A DNA stretch of 13,885 bases from contig JBNLDE010000162.1 in NCBI GenBank assembly GCA_050304175.1, forward strand, positions 1-13,885, given 5' to 3'. The stretch's first letter is position 1, and each line of letters begins with the position of its first letter. The DNA is from JAIOIW01 sp050304175 (GTDB lineage: Bacteria; Pseudomonadota; Alphaproteobacteria; Rhizobiales; Rhizobiaceae). This document shows, in pieces, positions 7,057 to 13,885 of this stretch. Position numbers and translations under genes: made by a program. The notes under the pieces are model-generated. The model was not told the origin of the DNA. It did not search any database and saw only the letters and a program-made list of their open reading frames with translations.

Positions 7057-7108
7057 CGGGACAACTCGAAAACGGGGGCTATTCCGGGAATGCCTCGATA
7101 GGGTCCCG
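7057..7108 (+). promoter_or_regulatory. Foldable 5' leader of dnaK
   Basis: CGGGAC at 7057-7062 can pair with GTCCCG at 7103-7108. It encloses a hairpin at 7077-7094 whose arms GGC-ATTC and GAAT-GCC pair with one bulged base and a CGG loop. The structure ends 14 bases before the ribosome binding site GGAGAG at 7123-7128, which stays outside it. No ROSE-type anti-SD pairing is apparent. Function is unproven. Confidence 0.35.
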
Positions 7109-7134
7109 AAAGCCTGCTTAGCGGAGAGAAAAAA

Positions 7135-9054
<1,920 letters not shown>

Positions 9055-9070
9055 CGATCAGGGATGCAGG

Positions 9071-9095
9071 CTCCCCCGGTTCCTGACCGGGGGAG
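9071..9095 (+). terminator. Strong hairpin between dnaK and dnaJ (attenuator candidate)
   Basis: CTCCCCCGGT at 9071-9080 pairs perfectly with ACCGGGGGAG at 9086-9095 around a TCCTG loop, giving ten GC-rich base pairs. TTTGCTTAT follows, a weak T-rich tail. It could end part of the transcripts after dnaK, or protect the dnaK mRNA 3' end, which would lower dnaJ output relative to dnaK. The T tract is too interrupted for a full terminator. Confidence 0.7.
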
Positions 9096-9121
9096 TTTGC
9101 TTATGAGGGAACCGCGACGTC

Positions 9122-10261
9122 ATGTCCAAGGCTGACTATTACGAGACACTGGGTGTCTCCCGCGACGCCGACGAGAAGGCGCTCAAGAGCGCCTTCCGCA
9201 AGCTGGCGATGAAATACCATCCCGACAAGAATTCGGGCGACGCCAACGCCGAGCACAAGTTCAAGGAAATCGGTGAGGCATACGAGGTCCTGAAGGACCC
9301 GCAGAAGTGCGCTGCCTATGACCGCTTCGGCCACGCGGCCTTTGAGAATGGCGGCATGGGCGGCGGCGGCTTCGGGCAGGGCGGCTTCGGCGGCGGCGGT
9401 TTCGCCGATATTTTCGAAGACATCTTCGGCGAGATGATGGGCGGCGGCCGCGGTCGCCGGTCCGGGGGCCGCGAACGCGGCGCCGATCTCCGCTACAACA
9501 TGGAAATCAACCTGGAAGAGGCATTCGTCGGCAAAACCGCGCAGATCCGCGTGCCCACCTCGGTAAGCTGCGAGGAGTGTTCGGGCTCCGGCGCCAAGCC
9601 CGGCACCCAGCCCACCACTTGCCCCACCTGCAGCGGCAGCGGCCGGGTGCGCGCGGCCCAGGGCTTTTTCTCGATCGAGCGCACGTGCCACCAGTGCCAC
9701 GGCCGCGGCCAGATCATCGCGGATCCCTGCCCCAAATGCGCCGGCCAGGGCCGAGTGACCGAGGAACGGTCGCTTTCGGTCAATATCCCGGCCGGCATCG
9801 AGGACGGCACCCGTATCCGGCTTGCCGGCGAGGGCGAGGCGGGTATGCGCGGCGGCCCGGCGGGCGATCTCTACATCTTCCTATCGGTCCGGCCGCACGA
9901 ATTCTTCCAGCGCGACGGCGCCGACCTGTTCTGCAAGGTCCCGATCTCGATGACCACGGCCTCGCTTGGCGGCCAGTTCGACGTCTCGACGCTCGATGGC
10001 AGCCAGGCGCGCGTCAAGGTTCCGGAGGGAACCCAGCACGGCAAGCAGTTCCGCCTCAAGGGCAAGGGCATGCCCGTGCTTCGGCAGCACGCAGTCGGCG
10101 ACCTCTACATCCAGGTGGTGGTGGAAACGCCGCAGAACCTGTCGAAGCGCCAGCGCGAACTGCTCGAGGAGTTCGAGTCGATCTCTTCGAAGGAAAACAG
10201 CCCGCAGTCGAGCGGCTTCTTCGCCCGCATGAAGGACTTCTTCGAATCGCTCGGTGAGTGA
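9122..10261 (+). CDS. dnaJ: Molecular chaperone DnaJ (Hsp40)
   Basis: The 379-residue product has all class A (type I) DnaJ parts in order. The J domain includes HPD at 33-35, which stimulates the DnaK ATPase. A Gly/Phe-rich stretch covers about 76-120. Four CxxCxGxG zinc repeats start at C150, C167, C189 and C203. The beta-rich client-binding domains and a dimerising tail follow. It delivers unfolded proteins to DnaK in the cytosol. The closest ribosome binding site is GAGGGA at 9105-9110, about 11 bp from the ATG, slightly far, so translation may be modest. It follows dnaK by 67 bp and is probably transcribed from the same heat-shock promoter. All zinc cysteines are present. Confidence 0.99.
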   Translation: MSKADYYETLGVSRDADEKALKSAFRKLAMKYHPDKNSGDANAEHKFKEIGEAYEVLKDPQKCAAYDRFGHAAFENGGMGGGGFGQGGFGGGGFADIFEDIFGEMMGGGRGRRSGGRERGADLRYNMEINLEEAFVGKTAQIRVPTSVSCEECSGSGAKPGTQPTTCPTCSGSGRVRAAQGFFSIERTCHQCHGRGQIIADPCPKCAGQGRVTEERSLSVNIPAGIEDGTRIRLAGEGEAGMRGGPAGDLYIFLSVRPHEFFQRDGADLFCKVPISMTTASLGGQFDVSTLDGSQARVKVPEGTQHGKQFRLKGKGMPVLRQHAVGDLYIQVVVETPQNLSKRQRELLEEFESISSKENSPQSSGFFARMKDFFESLGE

Positions 10262-10265
10262 CAAT

Positions 10266-10286
10266 CCGGTGGCTAGGCACCACCGG
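10266..10286 (+). terminator. Hairpin after dnaJ
   Basis: CCGGTGG at 10266-10272 pairs perfectly with CCACCGG at 10280-10286 around a seven-base loop, starting 5 bp after the dnaJ stop. No T run follows, so it may be an mRNA 3'-end stabiliser or partial terminator. It separates the dnaKJ unit from pmtA, which lies 122 bp beyond dnaJ. Confidence 0.45.
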
Positions 10287-10371
10287 CGCGAGATTTCCGT
10301 TGCGTCAACACAGCTTGGCGTTTTATTCAACTTTCAGCCGGATTCGTATAGGGCGGATCTACGGCGGGGGT

Positions 10372-10377
10372 GAGGAG
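10372..10377 (+). promoter_or_regulatory. Ribosome binding site that fixes the pmtA start
   Basis: GAGGAG ends 6 bp before ATG 10384. The frame is open further left to 10258, overlapping the dnaJ end, but that upstream part has no comparable site and does not resemble PmtA. This decides the start at 10384. Confidence 0.75.
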
Positions 10378-10383
10378 TTTTGC

Positions 10384-10986
10384 ATGGTTTTGTTTCCGGG
10401 CATTCGGAAATTCCTGAATCAGCATTTCAATGAGGAACTGCGCTTCTTCAAGGGCTGGATGGATAACACCAAGGCGGTTGGCGCGATTTTGCCGACCAGC
10501 TCGATTACGGCCCGCTCGATGGCGTCCGTCATCAATCCCGCTTCGGGGCTTCCGGTGCTCGAACTGGGTCCCGGCACCGGTGTCATCACCCGCGCGATCC
10601 TGCAGCGCGGCGTCAAGCCGCAGGACCTTTATTCCGTCGAGTACTCGGAGGACTTCGTCGACCATTTGCGCGACGAGTTTCCCGGTGCCAATATCCTGCA
10701 CGGCGATGCGTTCGACCTCGATACGGCGCTGGGCGCCGATCGCGGCCTGAAGTTCGATGCGGTCATCTCCGCCGTGCCGATGCTCAACTTCCCGATGGCC
10801 AGGCGCGTGGCGCTGATCGAGGACCTTCTGGCGCGCATGCCGGCCGGCCGGCCCGTCGTCCAGATCACCTACGGCGCGATCTCGCCTGTACGCACGGGCG
10901 ACGGCAATTTCTCCGTCAAGCACCACGATTTTGTGCTGCGCAATGCCCCGCCGGCCAATCTGTGGATCTATCGCCGCGGCGACTAG
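10384..10986 (+). CDS. pmtA: Phospholipid N-methyltransferase (PE to PC), rhizobial type
   Basis: The 200-residue product matches the size and style of the rhizobial PmtA group, which looks like a small class I SAM methyltransferase related to rRNA dimethylases. LELGPGTGVITRAIL at about 59-73 is the SAM-binding glycine loop, with E86 in VEYSED a likely ribose contact and HGDAFDLD the next SAM motif. The N-terminal segment FNEELRFFKGWMDNTKAVGA resembles the amphipathic membrane-binding start of this family. PmtA methylates phosphatidylethanolamine three times to give phosphatidylcholine at the inner membrane surface. The position after dnaJ is, to my knowledge, common in Rhizobiales and supports the call. 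A general SAM methyltransferase of another specificity is the alternative. It has its own leader after a hairpin, so independent expression is likely. Confidence 0.88.
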   Translation: MVLFPGIRKFLNQHFNEELRFFKGWMDNTKAVGAILPTSSITARSMASVINPASGLPVLELGPGTGVITRAILQRGVKPQDLYSVEYSEDFVDHLRDEFPGANILHGDAFDLDTALGADRGLKFDAVISAVPMLNFPMARRVALIEDLLARMPAGRPVVQITYGAISPVRTGDGNFSVKHHDFVLRNAPPANLWIYRRGD

Positions 10987-10991
10987 GCCGT

Positions 10992-11016
10992 AAAAGCACG
11001 GGCGACGGATCGCCCG
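10992..11016 (-). terminator. Rho-independent terminator for the GFA-family gene
   Basis: CGGGCGA at 10999-11005 pairs perfectly with TCGCCCG at 11010-11016 around a CGGA loop. On the minus strand the stem is followed by TGCTTTTA, so it best fits the minus-strand gene ending at 11026. The hairpin also follows pmtA by 12 bp and may act on both convergent genes, though no T run follows on the plus strand. Confidence 0.6.
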
Positions 11017-11025
11017 GTTCCTGCC

Positions 11026-11463
11026 TCACGCTTCGCGCGATCCACGGTCCCCCGGTTCTGCCGGCGCATGAAGCAGCGTGCCTTCATGCTTTGGCAGGTC
11101 GTCGCGGAGTTGAAGCCAGGGAAGCCTGCTGTTGAAGTTCAGGTGGAGTTGCGGTGCAAAATCGCGCGGATCTTCCAGCGATGCGGCGTAGAGAGACATC
11201 CCACCCGGGTAATGGTCGGCCACAAAGCCCATCGGGGAACCGCAGGTCTCGCAGAAGAACCGCCGGACGCCTTGGGAACTTTCATGGGTTTTCGGCGTCT
11301 CGCCCAGCCACCGGAAGTTCCTGGCCGGCACGCCGAGCCACGCGACTACCGGCGCCGCGCAGTTGCGGCGGCAGTCGTCGCAATGGCAGTAGCAGGCCCA
11401 TGCGATGTCGCCCTCGAATTCCCAACCTGTTCTGCCGCACAGGCAACGGCCTCGTTTGGTCAT
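11026..11463 (-). CDS. GFA family protein (glutathione-dependent formaldehyde-activating enzyme-like)
   Basis: With the ATG at 11463 the product is 145 residues. It has the GFA/CENP-V zinc-fold cysteines: GRCLCG at 5-10, CYCHCDDCRR at 24-33 and FFCETCGSP at 69-77, which normally hold two zinc ions. A TTG at 11475 could add four residues but is less likely; TTTGGA lies about 7 bp upstream of the ATG. The founding family member was reported to speed condensation of formaldehyde with glutathione, but most members have no proven reaction, so the name describes the fold. No signal peptide is seen. It lies 79 bp downstream of the GGDEF-EAL gene on the same strand, and a clear terminator follows. 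Confidence 0.87.
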   Translation of the reverse strand: MTKRGRCLCGRTGWEFEGDIAWACYCHCDDCRRNCAAPVVAWLGVPARNFRWLGETPKTHESSQGVRRFFCETCGSPMGFVADHYPGGMSLYAASLEDPRDFAPQLHLNFNSRLPWLQLRDDLPKHEGTLLHAPAEPGDRGSREA

Positions 11464-11493
11464 CTGGTTTTCCAAAGGGATTGAAACGGCCGC

Positions 11494-11511
11494 CCCGATA
11501 CGCGGATCGGG
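11494..11511 (-). terminator. Small hairpin between the GGDEF-EAL and GFA genes
   Basis: CCCGAT at 11494-11499 is the exact reverse complement of ATCGGG at 11506-11511, with a six-base loop. It sits in the 79-bp gap between the two minus-strand genes. There is no T run on the minus strand, so this is a weak terminator or processing-site candidate only. Confidence 0.3.
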
Positions 11512-11542
11512 TTATGTTTGCGGGAAAGGAGCGTGTGCCGGC

Positions 11543-12889
11543 TCAGGCAATCTTCGCTTGCGGCGCGGACGTTGTCTGGCGCAGATAGGCGAGCGTCTGG
11601 CTGGCGTTCCCGGGCCTGCCGAAAAAGAAGCCCTGTCCTCCGGCGCAGCCAATCTCGACCAGCCTGTCGGCCTGGGCCTCTTCCTCGATACCTTCGGCGA
11701 TCACGCCGAGGCCCAGTCCCTCGCACATGGCCAGGATCGCCTTGACGATGTGCTCCGAGGGGCGGTCGCGCAGGATCTCGGAAACGAAGGCCCGGTCGAT
11801 CTTCAGCTTGTCGAAGGTGAATTCGCGCAGCCGCCCGAGCGACGACTGCCCGGTGCCGAAATCGTCCAGTGAAACGCGAATGCCCGCGCCGCGCAGCTCG
11901 CGCACGATCTTCTCCGCCGTTTCCGGATCGCTCATCACGCCGGTCTCGGTGATCTCGACTTCCAGGCGCTTCGGGTCGAAGCCGGTCTTGCTCAGGATCG
12001 ACAGCACCTGAAGGGCGGTATTGGGGTCGGCCAGCTGCGAAGGCGACAGGTTGAACGACAGGAACAGCCTTTCCGGCCATTCGCGCGCCGCCGTGGTGGC
12101 CTTGGCCAGCAGAAGCTGCGACAGCGGCGCGATGATGCCGCGCTCTTCGGCGATCGGGATGAACACCGACGGCGGGACCGGACCGAGGTCGCGGTCGTTC
12201 CAGCGCGCCAGGCACTCGAAGCCCTTGGTCTGCCGGGACTTCAGGTCGACGATCGGCTGGAAATGCGCCTCGACCTCGCCGGCCGAGATCGCGCGGCGTA
12301 GCGCCTGCTCGATGCGGGTCACGCGTTTGGCCGCCTCTTCCATCTCGCGCGAATAGATCGTCACCTGGCCGCGCCCGCCGCGCTTGGCCTGGTAGAGCGC
12401 GGTCTCCGCCTTGATGAACAGGGAATCGGCCTTGTCGGTTGAGGTGAAATACAGCGCGCCGCCGACCGACGCGGACAGGCGGGCGGTGCGCTCGCCGACA
12501 TCGTAGGGCGCCGACAGGATTTCGTTCAGCATCATGCCGTGTTCTTTTGCCGACTTCTCGGTGAATACCATCGGATAGAGCACCGCGAATTCGTCGCCGC
12601 CGATGCGCGTCGCGGTCGCGCCTTCGGTCACCGCGGTGCGCAGGCGCAGCGCCACCTGCGCCAGGATCTGGTCGCCCGACCGGCGCCCGTAAAGGTCGTT
12701 GATCGGCTTGAACCCGTCCAGGTCGATGATCAGGATCGCAAAGGGAATCGGGTCTTCCGCACGATCGGCGATCAACCGTTCCACCTTCTCGAAGAAACGC
12801 CGCCTGTTTCCGAGCCCGGTGAGAGGGTCGGTATAGGCCAGTTCGGCGGGTTCGGCCGAATAGACGTCCTTGATGCGTGCGAGCTCCAT
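11543..12889 (-). CDS. GGDEF-EAL domain protein (cyclic-di-GMP turnover)
   Basis: The preferred ATG at 12889 gives 448 residues; G-rich GGGGGG lies just upstream, and an in-frame TTG at 12907 is less likely. GGDEF domain: DPLTGLGNRRRF at 21-32, IDLDGFKPIND, and intact GGDEF at 97-101, but H is R in YGRRSGD and there is no RxxD inhibitory site. EAL domain: the signature reads ECL at 225-227 with its glutamate kept. NLSPSQL, VEITE, LDDFGTG, KLKID, AEGIE and the late GGQGF with its glutamine are all present. Active phosphodiesterase is likely; cyclase activity is uncertain. Only about 19 residues precede the GGDEF domain and no membrane segment is seen, so the protein is probably cytosolic without its own sensor. 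It is divergent from gshB behind a CRP-like site. Confidence 0.94.
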   Translation of the reverse strand: MELARIKDVYSAEPAELAYTDPLTGLGNRRRFFEKVERLIADRAEDPIPFAILIIDLDGFKPINDLYGRRSGDQILAQVALRLRTAVTEGATATRIGGDEFAVLYPMVFTEKSAKEHGMMLNEILSAPYDVGERTARLSASVGGALYFTSTDKADSLFIKAETALYQAKRGGRGQVTIYSREMEEAAKRVTRIEQALRRAISAGEVEAHFQPIVDLKSRQTKGFECLARWNDRDLGPVPPSVFIPIAEERGIIAPLSQLLLAKATTAAREWPERLFLSFNLSPSQLADPNTALQVLSILSKTGFDPKRLEVEITETGVMSDPETAEKIVRELRGAGIRVSLDDFGTGQSSLGRLREFTFDKLKIDRAFVSEILRDRPSEHIVKAILAMCEGLGLGVIAEGIEEEAQADRLVEIGCAGGQGFFFGRPGNASQTLAYLRQTTSAPQAKIA

Positions 12890-12926
12890 AAACCCCCCGA
12901 TAGCCAAGATCGTTATCTCCCATCAT

Positions 12927-12932
12927 ATATTA
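12927..12932 (-). promoter_or_regulatory. Candidate -10 element for the GGDEF-EAL gene
   Basis: On the minus strand this reads TAATAT, within the most AT-rich stretch of the surroundings (about 12905-12955). Transcription would start near 12920, about 30 bases before the ATG. The -35 region is poor, which fits an activator-dependent promoter. Based on sequence match only. Confidence 0.4.
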
Positions 12933-12951
12933 GGCAAAAGTATTGATATTC

Positions 12952-12967
12952 CGTGACCAGAGTCACA
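12952..12967. promoter_or_regulatory. CRP/FNR-family binding site candidate
   Basis: CGTGACCAGAGTCACA matches the consensus TGTGA-N6-TCACA at nine of ten fixed positions; on the minus strand it reads TGTGA-N6-TCACG. Its centre lies about 40 bp upstream of the inferred GGDEF-EAL start of transcription, close to the -41.5 spacing of class II activation. It also precedes gshB, by about 113 bp. The protein that binds it is unknown. Confidence 0.6.
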
Positions 12968-12981
12968 TTTGCGACAGGTCG

Positions 12982-12997
12982 GCGGGCAGCCGCCCGC
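12982..12997 (+). other. Leader hairpin candidate upstream of gshB
   Basis: GCGGGC at 12982-12987 pairs perfectly with GCCCGC at 12992-12997 around an AGCC loop, and AAAAG follows. A competing pairing of TTTGC (12968-12972) with GCAAA (12996-13000) is possible. It may lie in the gshB leader if transcription starts nearby; no promoter was identified. Confidence 0.3.
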
Positions 12998-13066
12998 AAA
13001 AGCCCGTCGGCCATTGCCAACGGGGCCGTCCCGGCTTATCGCCATTCCACAGATCGTCCGGGCACC

Positions 13067-13072
13067 AGGGAG
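13067..13072 (+). promoter_or_regulatory. Ribosome binding site for gshB
   Basis: AGGGAG ends 7 bp before ATG 13080, an ideal spacing that fixes the start of gshB. Confidence 0.8.
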
Positions 13073-13079
13073 ACTTTGC

Positions 13080-13885
13080 ATGCCGCTATCCGTCGCCGTC
13101 CAGATGGACCACATCGCCTCCATTTCCATTGCCGGCGACACCTCCTTCGCGCTCTGCCTGGAGGCGCAGCGCCGCGGCCACGAACTGTGGCACTACACGC
13201 CCGACCGGCTGGCCCAGATCGGCGACCGCCTGTTCGCCCGCGTCGAGCCGCTCGGCGTGCGCGACGTCGCCGGCGACCATTTCACGCTCGGCGCGCCGGT
13301 GCGCCGCGAACTGTCCGAGATGGATGTGGTGCTGCTGCGCCAGGACCCGCCCTTCGACATGAACTACATCACCACCACCCACATGCTCGAGCGCATCCAC
13401 CCGAAAACCCTGGTCGTCAACGACCCGGCCTGGGTGCGCAATTCGCCGGAGAAGATCTTCGTCACCGAGTTCCCCGACCTGATGCCCGAAACGCTGATCA
13501 CCCGCGACGCCGACGAGATCATGGATTTCCGCGCCCAGCACGGTGACATCATCGTCAAGCCGCTCTACGGCAATGGCGGCGCCGGCATCTTCCACCTCAA
13601 GGAGGCCGACCGCAATTTCGGCGCCCTGCTCGAGATGTTCAACCAGATGTTCCGCGAGCCCTATATCGTCCAGCGCTACCTCAACGACGTGCGCGCCGGC
13701 GACAAGCGCATCATCCTGATCGACGGCGAGCCGGCCGGCGCGATCAACCGCGTGCCGGCCGAGCACGATTCGCGTTCCAACATGCATGTCGGCGGCCGCG
13801 CCGAGCCGTCCGAGCTGACCGCGCGCGAGCGCGAGATCTGCGCCCGGCTCGGCCCGTCGCTGCGCGAACGCGGCTTCGTCCTGGT
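13080..13885 (+). CDS. gshB: Glutathione synthetase (partial, runs off the right edge)
   Basis: The frame opens at ATG 13080 with AGGGAG 7 bp upstream and is still open at the window end, giving 268 of the roughly 315 residues usual for bacterial GshB. The N-terminus SVAVQMDHIASISIAGDTSF is typical of the family. It is followed by LLRQDPPFDMNYITTTHMLE, NSPEKIFVTEFPDLMP, the ATP-grasp segment VKPLYGNGGAGIF, and NRVPAEHDSRSNMHVGGRAE near the active site. The enzyme joins gamma-glutamylcysteine to glycine using ATP, the last step of glutathione synthesis, in the cytosol. It is divergent from the GGDEF-EAL gene and shares its regulatory region. The remaining C-terminal part lies outside the window. 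Confidence 0.97.
   Translation, partial: MPLSVAVQMDHIASISIAGDTSFALCLEAQRRGHELWHYTPDRLAQIGDRLFARVEPLGVRDVAGDHFTLGAPVRRELSEMDVVLLRQDPPFDMNYITTTHMLERIHPKTLVVNDPAWVRNSPEKIFVTEFPDLMPETLITRDADEIMDFRAQHGDIIVKPLYGNGGAGIFHLKEADRNFGALLEMFNQMFREPYIVQRYLNDVRAGDKRIILIDGEPAGAINRVPAEHDSRSNMHVGGRAEPSELTAREREICARLGPSLRERGFVL

Larger units (their letters stand above)
6763..7134. other. Intergenic region between the sulfotransferase gene and dnaK
   Basis: This 372-bp divergent region holds the dnaK heat-shock-type promoter and leader on its right side. On the left, minus-strand GATAAT at 6833-6828 is a possible -10 for the sulfotransferase gene, without a convincing -35. A 72-codon frame at 6883-7101 has no ribosome binding site and runs through the promoter, so I do not treat it as a gene. 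Confidence 0.6.

Noticed and set aside
6883..7101. Possible small gene of 72 codons upstream of dnaK
   Set aside because: No ribosome binding site, and the frame spans the RpoH promoter and the leader structure.
7021..7134. Riboswitch or ROSE-type RNA thermometer before dnaK
   Set aside because: The ribosome binding site is not paired in the visible structure, and no known riboswitch or ROSE motif is recognisable.
9340..9480. GGC-rich repetitive DNA that might be a tandem repeat
   Set aside because: It encodes the normal Gly/Phe-rich linker of DnaJ.
10258..10383. Upstream extension of pmtA overlapping the dnaJ stop
   Set aside because: The extension runs through a hairpin, does not resemble the family, and the ATG at 10384 has GAGGAG at ideal distance.
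11460..12926. Second minus-strand frame (488 codons) across the GGDEF-EAL gene
   Set aside because: Same strand but shifted frame; the other frame carries all GGDEF and EAL motifs in order, with no sign of a frameshift.
13086..13787. Minus-strand open frame (233 codons) opposite gshB
   Set aside because: Antisense to a gene with all glutathione synthetase motifs; no domain of its own.

Overview
The window looks like chromosomal core DNA from a GC-rich alphaproteobacterium, most likely of the Hyphomicrobiales (Rhizobiales), perhaps near Mesorhizobium and the Phyllobacteriaceae. The basis is the dnaK-dnaJ-pmtA order, an alphaproteobacterial RpoH-type promoter before dnaK, the style of the PheT and GshB sequences, and a PE-to-PC phospholipid N-methyltransferase. 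The lineage is inferred from protein style and gene order, not from a search.

Left part (1-3465): the C-terminal end of pheT is followed on the same strand by a DUF925-type nucleotidyltransferase and a Gfo/Idh/MocA-family oxidoreductase. A GcvA-like LysR regulator converges on the oxidoreductase. It is divergent from a small exported protein with an HExxH metalloprotease-like motif; their shared intergenic region carries a near-perfect 16-bp palindrome.

Centre (3589-7134): two minus-strand genes, a 690-residue TPR-sulfotransferase followed by an HtpX-like membrane M48 protease. Next come 372 bp of intergenic DNA holding the dnaK promoter and a foldable 5' leader.

Centre-right (7135-10986): dnaK, a strong intergenic hairpin, dnaJ, another hairpin, then pmtA with its own leader and ribosome binding site. 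Together these cover protein folding under stress and synthesis of the membrane lipid phosphatidylcholine.

Right part (10987-13885): on the minus strand, a GFA-family zinc protein and a GGDEF-EAL cyclic-di-GMP enzyme; on the plus strand, the first 268 codons of gshB (glutathione synthetase), which runs off the end. The gap between the GGDEF-EAL gene and gshB is AT-rich in part and contains a 9-of-10 match to the CRP/FNR-family consensus, placed about 40 bp upstream of a plausible start of transcription for the GGDEF-EAL gene.

I see no tRNA, rRNA, insertion sequence, CRISPR array, prophage or integration site. Most of the window is ordinary housekeeping DNA. The points most worth a second look are the CRP-like site, the dnaK-dnaJ attenuator, the LysR/HExxH pair and the TPR-sulfotransferase/HtpX pair. 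I do not see convincing evidence of a wholly new system.
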